Translations under genes and position numbers: made by a program
Part shown: piece by piece, positions 26,971 through 38,944 of the stretch
Numbering within the stretch: the stretch's first letter is position 1
Layout of the letters: each line of letters opens with the position of its first letter
DNA from: Lingula anatina
Taxonomy: Eukaryota; Brachiopoda; Lingulata; Lingulida; Lingulidae
DNA: 64,000 nt
Reading direction: 5' to 3'
Assembly: GCF_001039355.2 (NCBI RefSeq)
Contig: NW_019775430.1
Location: 124,001 to 188,000 of the forward strand
The notes under the pieces: generated by a model
Database searches by the model: none
What the model was told of the DNA's origin: nothing
What the model saw: the letters and a program-made list of their open reading frames with translations, nothing else

Positions 26971-29900
26971 AGCCCACTTTTATAAAATCAAAAGAACACT
27001 GGGTCACACTCAGGAACCTGAAGAATGATAAGATCCAAGATGTCTGCTGAAGATGCGGAATACCAGGTGCCTTAATCTGACAATGTTCACTAATCTCAGG
27101 TTACAGAATAGGTTTTATAGGTAATACACAGCTGCATGTGAAAGGTGCAAGTGTGAATTGGTTGAATTACAGACACATCTTAGCTTGATCATCCTAAACA
27201 TATTCTATTTTAATAATTTATTTTTTATTAATTTATTATTATTATTATTATTATTTTATTTTATTATTTTATTTATTATCATATTTTATTTTATTATTTT
27301 ATTTATTATCATTATTTTTTTTGTGACAGTGACATTATTTTCATGCAAAATGAACTTAGTGAAAAATAAATTATACTTCTAATCTTTTTTCAGTAGCACT
27401 AAAAATTTGTCAGTGATTATCCATAAGATGTACAACTGGCTTTAAAACCATATTATAGGTCCTATAAATAAAACTGTGATCAAGTAACTACTTCTGCCCC
27501 TTGCCATTTTGACAGATTCCATCTCTTTTCAGGGTTAGAAGTTCTACAGTTTCTATGTATAGCAGCAGTAAATCATTAAAGAAGTTTAGCAGCTGTGGTT
27601 TTCACAAGGCAATACCCAGTTGGCCAATTTCACATCTGTACTAGTAGTTTTAGTCTAAAAAGGCTAAAAGGTTTACAGTGAAGATAAGCCAGCCCTTCTT
27701 AGTGTTATCCTTCTCTGCGTGTGGGCCACAACGACTTGTCTGACCAAAAACTTACAAATAGAAGGCAAACGTGTTCTCTTTGACTGCATTTAGATTCATT
27801 AATCGTACTAGCTGGGTCGGTCGAGCTCGGGAGATTCTTGCTAAAATGCAATCAGCTTCGTTGTCTGGGATAATAAACTAATGTGTGCTGATTAAGCCAA
27901 TTCCACTGATTGCACTTTAGCAAAAAAATACCCGCAAAGTTTACAATATTTGGACTCTTTTATCTCAATACTTCAGTGTCTCGAAAAATACTCATGAACG
28001 TATATATGGAAGAGAAAAAGCCGCCTATACCTTTAGCAGTTGTAATTTCTTTTTGTTTCTCTAGAGGCTGTGAATGGCACTAATAGTAATATCCTGCTGG
28101 CGAAGTTGTCATCAACTCTCAGTAGACTAATGGGAAGGAATAAGCCACCTGTTTGCTAATATGTTGAGGTTGCGTCCAACATCATTTTAACAAACCTGTA
28201 TTTCGACTGATTCGAAGAAGTGGACATTTTCATCACAGTCATACATGGGAGTTGTACATCAGCCCTGTTTGCTGAATGTATTACATGCTGAACTCATGAA
28301 TTTCTATACGTGACTGGAGCAAACATTCACACCATAATAATCCTTGAAATAATGGTTCAAAACATTTTTGGTTGAAACTGTGCTGCCAGCAGCCAAACAG
28401 CATCGTTCAGTAACCCACAGCATATTTTTCTGCTACTTCAGAATAATACTAAATATAGATAATACTTACTTGTGCACTGCAAGGGCAGTGAACTAAACTA
28501 AGATCTTTTTGATATAAGTTAAGAATGGAGATAATAAGAGTTTGCCTATACTAGTAATACCAATGGCACCTGAGTGCGAATGCAAAAGCTGATATATACT
28601 CAGTTTCAAGCTTTGATTCTAAGCAGATAGAGCTGTTGGTTAATTTTCTTACAAAAATTCTAAATTTAACCCTGCCCTTCCCCCCCCCCTCCCCCCGCCT
28701 CCCCTCAATAAAATATGAAATAAAATCTTCAACTACCCATAGACATCACACTAAATCCTGAAATTAACCCACTTTTATTAGGCTACATATATAAATGTCT
28801 TCTGTCAAAATAAATTTCACTTTAAAATTAAGTGCTTGAACATCTGTAGCAAACAGATTCGAGAAACAAAGGTTTTTAAACTTTAACTGCTGTTTAAAAG
28901 ATTTCCTACTGTGTGTTTTGCTGCCGGCAAAATATCTACTACACTTTTCACACTGAGCAGTATATTTAAGCGATACCTACAGTCAGTGTATCAGTACACT
29001 TTTTGAGACATTGACAATCTAACAAACTCGCTGTTATGTTAGCAATTCACTAGAACTCGAATTTCAATTTGTAACTAATTATTTTCACAAGTTTGAAGAG
29101 TCTCTGAGGCAGGTGACATTTTTTCAAGGTCCCAATATTTTAATGCAAAATATAAAAGAATTTTCATTTAGTAAATTACTAGTCTATATTTAACATCTGC
29201 CCTTAATTGAAAGTTTACTTGTCATTCAGATATTCTGATAATAACATGACAAACTGGACAGAGGCACCCAGACATGACCTTCATCATGGTGCGCTTAAAC
29301 AATGGTCATTACTTGAACATATATATATTGGCCAATGTTGAAATCCCAAATGATTAATACTTATCATCAGCCCTTTGGTCATTATTGACAAACACATTTA
29401 ATATGTCCCTGAGCAGAAAACAGGTTGTCATTATATCAATTGCGTGGAGAATGTAATAACCAGTTTTCATTATGTTTCGCAAATGGTAAAAGGGCTCTAC
29501 AATATGGGTGCATTCACAAAGAGAACTAACTTAAACCATACTAAAAAGCACTGTTTAACATCAATGTATATGTTTATACATTTAGTTTAACATGAGATGC
29601 AACAGTCTGAGAAAATATGGGCTCCCCCTCAAATCTGGTCGTTTAGTGACGTCACAAACCCCAGACCAGTCAATTTTAAGTCAAAATAAGCCCTAAGTGA
29701 GACCAGATCCAAATGCACAATTCGTGTACAGCTATCGATATATAAATTACGGCTCGTAGAGCCGAAATCTTTCCTTTTTAAAACACTTCTAGAAGTATAA
29801 ATTTCAGTATCAATCAGAGCAACAGGAAGGAATGGAAAGTTACCCACCTGTAATTTGGTATTATAAAATTTCGTAATTACAAACCTGGTTCAAACATCGA

Positions 29901-30149
29901 ACTTTAATTATTTAAAAGCATCATTCTTTTTGGTCTTTTTGGTCACTTAAAATGCTATGGCGCGGTATCAAAATTTAGAGCGAGCTACGTGCATATGTAA
30001 ACTACAAGTGCTTGGTGTGGGTGACCTAAATAACAGCCCATGTTTAAAATATAAACCCTAACTTGTGACAAACTTTACTAACAAGGTTCTTCCCTACCTA
30101 TTAAAACGACCAGAATAAGAACCAGCAGCTCCAATATTGTCGGTATCAT
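22828..30149 (-). CDS. Ly6/uPAR-domain GPI-anchored protein, quiver/sleepless-like
   Basis: Exons in coding order are 30149-30098, 24078-23879 and 23151-22828. They total 576 nt, encoding 191 residues. The first exon encodes an almost perfect signal peptide (MIPTILELLVLILVVLIAA) and joins in phase 1 to exon 2, which begins at the mature N-terminus (PECYKCKSS). Ten cysteines in Ly6 spacing follow, including GCYK, VRDC and the terminal CTC.ADLCN signature. A hydrophobic tail (LWLLLVSCLAASAIW) is typical of GPI-anchored members. Related insect proteins (quiver/sleepless, crooked, boudin) act at the cell surface, for example on potassium channels and septate junctions; any such role here is inference. 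Intron 1 is about 6 kb and full of MITE-like copies. The stop codon lies inside an 81-bp tandem repeat. Confidence 0.88.
24147..24319. mobile_element. MITE-like element with 17-bp inverted ends and CTCAG duplication
   Basis: The left end gccccattcagaatagg and the reverse complement of the right end, gccccatgcagaatagg, match at 16 of 17 positions. The direct repeat ctcag flanks both ends (24142-24146 and 24320-24324), as expected of a target-site duplication. It lies in intron 1 of the Ly6-like gene. Confidence 0.8.
24858..25060. mobile_element. MITE family 'ATTCCCAGA', copy 1
   Basis: It has terminal inverted repeats attcccaga/tctgggaat, with subterminal agatcgatct inverted copies. It is nearly identical over its length to the copy at 25622-25823 and has no coding capacity. 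Confidence 0.8.
25622..25823. mobile_element. MITE family 'ATTCCCAGA', copy 2
   Basis: It has the same ends and interior as the element at 24858-25060, about 760 bp away in the same intron. The close similarity suggests recent amplification or a local duplication. Confidence 0.8.
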
Positions 30150-31710
30150 CTTCCAACTGCTCTTGGCGTTAAACCGTGAAGATCTTTTGCTAATTGGCAA
30201 CTTTTCCGGTATGTTGAAATCGCTGAAAGTTACAACTCACACGCGGATGTTTCTCGCCTCCGCGAGTGTACCGATTAGCATATTTGAGCGAGCTGTATTT
30301 TTACTGAGGTAGGTCGCCCTGAACTGAAGGGTCAAAGGTCAGCCTCGTCACTGGAGGCGCAAGTATAACAAGTGGGTGACTGTACTGTTCAGTTTCTTCA
30401 ACAAAAGGCGGCGTATTTGCTTTTAAATAATGGAAATTTGCTCAGTCAATAACCGCGGGGCCGTAACAAAGAATTGAATAGTGCACTGGAATTTAAAATA
30501 GGGTGTTTATCCGTTGATTACACCACGGATATATTGTTTGTTGTTTTAGTTTAAGAGGAACAAATTGTAAAAAAGGCGAGACTATATATAATGGGTAGGA
30601 AGGAAAAAGAAAGCCCCGGGATGAAAAGAGTTTCTTTATTGATGGGTTCTTGGAACGCGGGCCCGTTATACACTGAACTATATCTATCTGTGGACCTCCC
30701 TCTACCAGTAAATCATAGACAAACAAAAGATCACAAAAGGGGCCTAATATCGGGCTGCTATATTAAAATCGTATTTTTGCTCACCATCTAATCGACTGTC
30801 TCTTTCAGATTTTACTGGATTTACCGCTTCCAATTATGTTGAAAAACGACACATGTTGTTACAGGTTGGTTGCAAGCTGAATCTTGAAACTCCTGGTGAT
30901 TCGATCGTAGGAAAGACAAAATATATGATTCCAGATTTCAATATCCTTCACGTACGTAAGACAAAATAACAAAATGATGACAATTTTAAAAATGCGAAAA
31001 AACACCCAAGCCTGTGTTAATCTGCGAATCTGATTGCATTCAGCGAGAGCCCCCGCAGAGTTGGATCGAACTACGGAGACCGATAGTTTCAATGGGAATG
31101 AGCCCTAGGATTCGCGCAGACGATTTGAAAAAATCATAGAAGTAGAGAAAATAATCGAGGGGAGCAGTAGGCCTACCTCTTTTGCACCGAATTGAGAAAT
31201 TGTCAACTGGGTAAATTACGTAAAAGAGTCGCCTGAACGGAGGTTGCACTGGACACGGCCAGTCAGCCTGATTCGATTCGCGAAACACTAAGGCCGCATT
31301 CACATCGAGTTGAGCCCGACAAAAAAAGGGGGTTCTTGGAACGCCCCGAACCCCCTTGGCTACGAGCCTGCTATAGGGGCCTACCCCTCCATGGGAAAAG
31401 GGCCAGAGTCAACTCGGCCAATATACTTGCATACAGAGAGGACAGAAGATAAAAATGATATGGATAAAAAAGAAAATAAAATGAGCAGATAGGCCTAACA
31501 AATCAAAGCATGTCAACTATACTTTCACTGCGGATGGATAGACCGCTTTATCTGGAATATGAAATGTTGATAAAAAGCTTATTGCAATAAATGGGAATTT
31601 ATAACATGCATTTATTCAAATCAATCGCTAGTGTTGGTGTATATTTCAGTCCTGGAGTCGTCATACTTTGGCCTTCCTTCCTTTTTTCTTTTGAAACATC
31701 CGATACTTAT
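30150..31710. other. Upstream region of the Ly6-like gene
   Basis: There is no recognisable coding sequence. The promoter of the minus-strand Ly6-like gene should lie in the first part. A small fragment resembling the repeat with CAGAGTTGG.TCGA occurs at 31050-31110. Confidence 0.4.
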
Positions 31711-31777
31711 TCAGGGACTGGTAATTAAGTTGGAGAGGGATGGGGCTGGGGGTAAAATTCCTGTGCCCCCCCCCCCC

Positions 31778-31832
<55 letters not shown>

Positions 31833-33283
31833 AAACAAACAAAAAAATACAACAAAACAAGAAATCCGAGACCAACCCTGATAGCACTCACCCCCCTTCC
31901 AGATTGATTTAAAAAAGACTGATCTTAGGCAAAAGAGGCGAAAATAAAAACAAAAACAAAAGAGTCAGAGGAAGACAGTTTGTGAGCTCTTGACTGGCAA
32001 GAAGATGGACTTGGACTATACAACAATTATAAACAGTAAAGCAATGCATACAAAACCGAGGAAACAATTTCCATTATATCCTCTTGAAGACCTTGTTCAA
32101 CAAGGATATGTTAGTGAACGTGTAGGCCTACTTCCTGAAGTTAAGAGGCTATTCAGAAGTTAGAAGTACCACTTTATGTGACTGCAGTGTCAAATAAATC
32201 CGCAAAGGACAAACAGGTGACATTGTCTGCTTTTCTTTCGAAATGTGAGAAGGCACAAAGAGCAGAAACTGATGAGAGTTCTTTTAGGCAATCAAGCCAC
32301 GATTCGGAGAGTTACCATGACTTAATAAAAGTGATAAGCATTGACACCGTTTGTTAAAAATTATTCACACGCCCGCTGTGTCCCTCCCCCCACGCCACAT
32401 CATACACTGTATCTACACAGAGTGTTGCACTTCCTCAAAGAAAATTAATTTCTAAAAGTGTAGACGTATAAAGTACTTTCGAGATCGGAAATCAATTGAG
32501 GAACGGTCAGTAGCACTGGAACAAGGCACAGGGTGCCAGAAAGATTCGTTAATTGAATTCTGTATGCCAAATTTACGCATTAAGGAAACCCAAATACTCA
32601 CATACGCCGTATAAAGAAAAAAAAAAAGGAAAATGACGAATTTGGTTATTTGCCAAAAAGTGTATCGAAAATGCAAATGCAAACGGATACATGTTACAAT
32701 GTCCCATCCATGATTTCCTCGTCAAATTGGACCCGGTGTGCCAGGAATGGAAGTCTGCTAGGAACCGTAGTCCGGTTTCCATTGCTTTGTACAGGTGACA
32801 TTCATCACATATACTAATCCCAATACTCCAACTAACCCTAACCTGTACTTATAATATAGGACCCCGGACTACCATTCCTGTCACACCGGTCTTGGACTTG
32901 AATTTCTTGTTTTATATAATTTATGATTGACTGATTTAGTTTTAAATGACTGTCCTGTGAAGCCATGCTTTTCTGGTCATTTCAGAAGAAACCATCGATA
33001 TCAGTACATTTTAACTGAGGGGTTTTATTGTTTTGAAGGTTTTTGTGGGATATGTTGACGCAGAAAAGCAATCCCTCTGGCAGGGTCATCTAGATGGTGC
33101 CATTTGGTACTGCCTGAATAAAACAGAGGGGAATGCTCTGTTTTGTTTTGTTTTGTTTTGTTTGAAATACTCCATAACGAGATTGTGTTTGCGAAGCTCG
33201 CTCGTTTCTACATCTACATCTAGTAATGCATTTTGTTCTATCATTTAAAGGCATATCGATATCCATATTTCTAATGCGTTTCA

Positions 33284-33319
<36 letters not shown>

Positions 33320-33760
33320 ATATATTTTGCTACCACTTTTCATCACTGAATGCTTAGATGCGTGATATCGAGTTGCAATATGTTTTTACATTTGGATATG
33401 TCTTTGAGGATATACATGTATTCTACACGGATGTCGATGGAAATATAGATTCAAGAAATGGAACTCATTTTAAAACGAAAAATTGGTTTATTTTAATATT
33501 TTAATGAAAATATAAATAGCCGTTTATACTTTAGGAAGTCCATGTATTGATTCGTCTTAGTTTGCTAATAAGAGACTATTTACATTAAATATTTACATTT
33601 ACACAAAGAATATTTACATTTAAATATTTACATTTACAAAAAAGAATATTTACATTTAAAAAGATGCCCCAAAATATACGTCAAACGAATGGACTTGAAG
33701 GCGGTGGAACTGTAAAAATCACAATTAATTAATGAAGTGTAATAAGACATTGCTGTTTTC

Positions 33761-33766
33761 TTTATT
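33761..33766 (-). terminator. Candidate polyadenylation signal, copy A
   Basis: AATAAA on the minus strand lies about 320 nt after the stop. The equivalent hexamer is at the same distance in copy B (38618-38623) and at about 350 nt in copy C (41447-41452), inside the shared word tgctgttttctttattttga. Confidence 0.5.
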
Positions 33767-34087
33767 TTGATAAAAAAAATGCTAAGAAATCACTGACCAC
33801 ACACATAGCAGTGACGCTTTTCAAGAGCCTTCCAGACCATGGTTGATGTTTTGGCTTGAAATCTTAAAGACCCACCACAACTAGACCCCTGATTTTAAGA
33901 GTCTGTACACATATTTCGCAACACAAGAGCACATCATGTCCCCTCTGATATCACAGAGGTCTCTATTATAACATAAAAAATTAAAGAAGAGCAGATCCTG
34001 TAGTTTTGTAAGAGACTACTAGCGACGTCTGTGGTCAGGGGGTGCTCATCATGCTCTCCTGAGTAATTCATTGTCCTCGATGTTCTC

Positions 34088-35521
34088 TTATTTCTCTGGT
34101 TGCGGCAGTGGGTGTACTCTATTGCGTCTGCGTCCACCAAAACAAGATGAAGATCTGATGGCATTCAAAAAACCATTCCACCATCTTCTCAGTCTAGAAG
34201 GGACTTTGGTTTCTTCGAACACGTCCCGTTGAATGGGGTATTTCTGAAGGAAAGTAACTGACACGTTATATGACCATTATAAAATATTTAAAAATCATAA
34301 ACAACGAAGCTCGCTCTTTTTAATTTCAAAATAGAAAAGCAATACTACATACCTTTTGGTTTTCCTCACATTCTTGTTCGCACTTAAGCTCAAACAGAAT
34401 CCTCTCTTTAGCAGAAGCATCATCCTCAACTCTGATTTTGGGGTTTTTCAAATTTTCCTTAACGCAATAAATAATTATGATGATGATGATTATTATTATA
34501 GAATTGCTAGAAATATCAAATAAAAAGTAGTTATTGCTCTATTTTTTACCCTTGCTTTGACAATGTAAAAGACGGTATGATTGCAGCAGTGAAATTGGCC
34601 GGACAAAATATATGCAAAATAATTTTTTTGATAAACTATTAACATACATTAGTTAACCTTATGAAAGAGCTAAACGACTTTCGTAAAGAACAATTCCCCC
34701 TACTCACAATAAAGAGGCGTATATAAATTTCTTACTTGAACGAGTTTTTCCTTGCGTTCTCGGGCCTTCTTTTTCTCCAGTTCCATTTGTTCTTTCTTGT
34801 ATTTGATTTCTTCTAGGCGCTTTGCAATTCTCTCTCGTTTTTCTTCATCTTTCCTCTTTTTCCTTTCCTGTTCTGTTATATCTAACTCGAGTTTAGTTTG
34901 CAAAGCCTGAAAATGTAACATAAAATATATTATATCCAATCCGATATCGTACATCGACACAAAGCCAAAGTCTATCCCATCCCTTTCCCCTCTCCGTTTT
35001 TTAAAAACCCTGATCAGTCAGTCATCCGCTACTCAACGATTATCAAAAGAGGTAGCGAATGCCAAATAAATAATCAACCGAACCACACAAAACTATCTTC
35101 AGAATAAATCAGAGTTGCATCGAAGAGTAGGAAATTGCTGGGAAAACTGAAACACATGCCCGATTTCTAACGAATAACTTACCTTTTCTAACCTAGCTCC
35201 CGTGGAGGGGGTTCTTCCTCTAATCTGTTCGTTTCTCAGATTTGTTGCTGCTGTTTGTCTGATATCCAGTTCAAAGGCCAACTCTTCAGGGTCTCTTTGT
35301 CTGGTTTGTGAAACCAGTCTACGGGAGAGACGCCTAGGAATTGTCGCTGGATCCAGCGCAGAAGGGCCGAATGGCGTTACCGGTCTGGACGATTGCTGCA
35401 ACGAAGATTCGGATTCTGCATCTATCCATAATGCCAGTTGACGTGGTCTAGGGACCACATCTTGATCCTCAGTTTGTAAACTTGAAGTCAAATTCTCAAC
35501 GTGTTTAGCTCTACCAGCCAT
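34088..35521 (-). CDS. Unrecognised charged coiled-coil protein, tandem copy A
   Basis: Exons in coding order are 35521-35183, 34906-34736, 34457-34353 and 34243-34088. All junctions are phase 0 and the total is 771 nt, encoding 256 residues. I do not recognise the family. Exon 1 (113 residues) is Arg/Gln/Ser-rich and probably disordered. Exon 2 (57 residues) is an extreme Lys/Glu/Arg helix, a likely single coiled coil. Exon 3 is acidic, with a C..EC pair, and exon 4 ends in a basic tail containing RRWWNGF and GGRRRNR. There is no signal peptide or membrane segment. The basic clusters could suit a nuclear or RNA/DNA-associated protein, but that is only inference. Open frames, splice sites and upstream motifs are conserved in three copies, which supports a real gene. 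The exon 3 acceptor (gttaag) is weak. Confidence 0.75.
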
Positions 35522-35606
35522 TTTTATATAGAGATTAAACTCCGGTCAAATTGACGTGCTGCTCTAAAAGAACTGTCGCCAGGTCTGATTGTTGCCACGG
35601 ACGTTT

Positions 35607-35627
35607 ACGTCACATTTCTTGTGACGT
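35607..35627. promoter_or_regulatory. CRE-like palindrome upstream of copy A
   Basis: acgtcaca-tttct-tgtgacgt is a perfect 8-bp inverted repeat with a 5-bp spacer, about 90 bp upstream of the start codon. TGACG/CGTCA half-sites flank it (attgacgtg, ctacgtcat). It is identical in copies B and C. CREB/ATF-type factors bind TGACG sites; function here is inferred. Confidence 0.5.
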
Positions 35628-38600
35628 TTATTTTTTGATCTCCTGCATGACGCTACGTCATATGTCAATGCGCCGTTTTGTCCAACAACACAACGTTAGG
35701 TGTGGCGTAAATCTTACGCTTCGTGATCAATTGTAGCACGTTGTCGTTTTCTTATTCTTTTAAATAAAGGGAAAACAGTTAAAAGAGACAAAGAACTTAT
35801 TTGTTTATCAAGGTATAATAAATGCTCTTTTTTCTTTACACGATTTTAAGAAAACATAAACGCAAAAGAAGCACAATTCTATTGTAGAAAAAAGAAAAGA
35901 ACAACCAACAAATTACCGTGTGGTGACAATCGTAGCAAAATGTCTTCCATTACTGAAAAGACGATTTTGTGTTTATCAAAATCGCCTTAATTAAGGGAGT
36001 ACGACCAAGCTATTTTAATAACACTCCAAATTAAGCACGGCGGCTCAGCCAAGATGCGCTTTTTAAATTTTGCCCTACACTGAAAGGTTATATTGTATAA
36101 TATTCAAAGTTTGCTGGAAGTTCCTGCCTTTTTATATACAGACGATGTACTTGTCTACATCTTCAGATTACGGTCTGTTCATGTGGTTGACATCCGACAC
36201 GTTGTATACCCTATAACTGCTCAACAAAAATTTTTGTTTCACTTATTCCAAGAATGACTTTGAGGATATATGTCGCTCGGATATAGATGGATATATAGGT
36301 TAAAAAATTGCAACACATCTTAATACAGAAACATGGTTTATTTTCATACTTTTAATAAAAAACAATCAATATTTTATACTTTAAGAATTCCAAGTATTGA
36401 TTTGTCTTAGTTTACTTATAAGAGAATGTTTGAATTAAAATATTTACATTACCATAAAAAATATTTACATTTAAAAAGATGCGTCAAAATATTCGTCAAC
36501 TGTAACTGACTCAAAAGCGATATAATTGTAAAAACCACAATTAATAAGGTCAATAAAGTGAAATTGGACATTGCTGTTTTCTTTATTTTGACCAAACCNT
36601 TCAGGGACTGGTGAATTAAATTGGGGGGGGATGGGGGGGGGGGGGAAAAAATCCCTGCCCCCCCCCCCCCCCCCCCAAAAAAAAAAATAAAAATAAAAAA
36701 AACAAAAAAAAACAAACAAACAAACAAACAAACAAACAAAAAAATACAACAAAACAAGAAATCCGAGACCAACCCTGATAGCATTCACCCCCCTTCCAGA
36801 TTGATTTAAAAAAGACTGATCTGAGGCAAAAGAGGCGAAAATAAAAACAAAAACAAAAGAGTCAGAGGAAGACAGTTTGTGAGCTCTTGACTGGCAAGAA
36901 GACGGACTATACAACAATTATAAACAGTAAAGCAATGCATACAAAACCGAGGAAACAATTTCCACTATCTCCTCTTGAAGACCTTGTTCAACAAGGATAT
37001 GTTAGTGAACGTGTACTTCCTGAAGTTAAGAGGCTATTCAGAAGTTGGAAGCACCACTTTATTATATGACTGCAGTGTCAAATAAATCAGCAAAGGACAA
37101 ATAGGTGACATTGTCTGCTTTTCTTTCGAAATGTGAGAAGGCACAACTAGCAGGAAACTGATGGGAGTTCTTTTAGGCAATCAAGCCACGATTCGGAGAG
37201 TTACCATGACTTAATAAAAGTGATAAGCATTGACACCGTTTGTTAAAAATTATTCACACGCCCGCTGTGTCCCTCCCCCCACGCCACATCATACACTGTA
37301 TCTACACAGAGTGTTGCACTTCCTCAAAGAAAATTAATTTCTAAAAGTGTAGACGTATAAAGTACTTTCGAGATCGGAAATCAATTGAGGAACGGTCAGT
37401 AGCACTGGAACAAGGCACAGGGTGCCAGAAAGATTCGTTAATTGAATTCTGTATGCCAAATTTACGCATTAAGGAAACCCAAATACTCACATACGCCGTA
37501 TAAAGAAAAAAATGGAAAATGACGAATTTGGTTATTTGCCAAAAAGTGTATCGAAAATGCAAACGGATACATGTTACAATGTCCCATCCATGATTTCCTC
37601 GTCAAATTGGACCCGGTGTGCCAGGAATGGAAGTCTGCTAGGAACCGTAGTCCGGTTTCCATTGCTTTGTACAGGTGACATTCATCACATATACTAATCC
37701 CAATACTCCAACTAACCCTAACCTGTACTTATAATATAGGAACCCGGACTACCATTCCTGTCACACCGGTCTTGGACTTGAATTTCTTGTTTTATATAAT
37801 TTATGATTGACTGATTTAGTTTTAAATGACTGTCCTGTGAAGCCATGCTTTCCTGGTCATTTCAGAAGAAACCATCGATATCAGTACATTTTAACTGAGG
37901 GGTTTTATTGTTTTGAAGGTTTTTGTGGGATATGTTGACGCAGAAAAGCAATCCCTCTGGCAGGGTCATCTAGATGGTGCCATTTGGTACTGCCTGAAAA
38001 AAACAGAGGGGAATGCTCTGTTTTGTTTTGTTTTGTTTTGTTTGAAATACTCCATAATGAGATTGTGTTTGCGAAGCTCGCTCGTTTCTACATCTACATC
38101 TAGTAATGCATTTTGTTCATATCGATATCCATATTTCTAATGCGTTTCATCTCTCTCTCTCTCTCTCTCTCTCATATATTTTGCTACCACTTTTCATCAC
38201 TAAATGCTTAGATGCGTGATATCGAGTTGCAATATGTTTTTACATTTGGATATGTCTTTGAGGATATACATGTATTCTACACGGATGTCGATGGAAATAT
38301 AGATTCAAGAAATGGAACTCATTTTAAAACGAAAAATTGGTTTATTTTAATATTTTAATGAAAATACAAATAGCCGTTTATACTTTAGGAAGTCCATGTA
38401 TTGATTCGTCTTAGTTTGCTAATAAGAGAATATTTACATTAAATATTTACATTTACACAAAGAATATTTACATTTAAATATTTACATTTACAAAAAGAAT
38501 ATTTACATTGAAAAAGATTCGCCAAAATATACGTCAAACGAATGGACTTGAAGGCGGTGTAACTGTAAAAATCACAATTAATTAATGAAGTGTAGATAAT

Positions 38601-38944
38601 AAGACATTGCTGTTTTCTTTATTTTGATAAAAAAATGCTAAGAAATCACTGTCCACACACATAGCAGTAACGCTTTGCAAGAGCCTTCCAGACCATGGTT
38701 GATGTTTTGGCTTGAAATCTTGAAGACCCACCACAACTAGACCCCTGATTTTAAGAGTCTGTACACATATTTCGCAACACAAGAGCACATCATGTCCCCT
38801 CTGATATCACAGAGATCTCCAGTATAACATACAAAAATTTAAGAAGAGCAGATCCTGTAGTTTTGTAAGAGACTACTAGCGACGTCTGTGGTCAGGGGGT
38901 GCTCATCATGCTCTCCTGAGTAATTCATTGTCCTCGATGTTCTC

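Larger units (their letters stand above)
24079..30097 (-). other. Intron 1 of the Ly6-like gene, 6.0 kb
   Basis: No exon is recognisable on either strand. Contents are three MITE-like copies, an (AT)n tract at 26926-26968, TTATT-rich DNA at 27200-27320 and a C-rich run at about 28680-28705. Confidence 0.55.
31711..36600. repeat. Tandem segmental duplication, unit 1 (about 4.89 kb)
   Basis: It begins with tcagggactgg and a C-run/A-run junction and runs through a complete copy of the unnamed gene to the same tcagggactgg at 36601. It matches unit 2 at near identity throughout, with differences mostly at homopolymers, a CT microsatellite and small indels. Within the gene the offset to unit 2 is constant at 4859 bp. 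Confidence 0.9.

Noticed and set aside
30591..30791. Plus-strand frame upstream of the Ly6 gene
   Set aside because: No domain and no partner exon; its Met context and composition are unremarkable.
31631..31912. Open frame with a poly-Lys run, and the similar Pro/Lys frame at 36621-36809
   Set aside because: It is a translation of C and A homopolymers at a repeat-unit boundary, with no domain.
35202..35441. Plus-strand frame opposite exon 1 of copy A (also 40061 and 42934)
   Set aside because: It is a shadow of the minus-strand exon, which has start codon, splice donor and conserved downstream exons.
36887..37069. Small plus-strand frame (SPLEDLVQQGYVSERV region), duplicated at 32000-32165
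   Set aside because: The duplicate has a TAG in place of Trp and a 6-nt insertion; there is no family match and no splice context, so coding is not supported.
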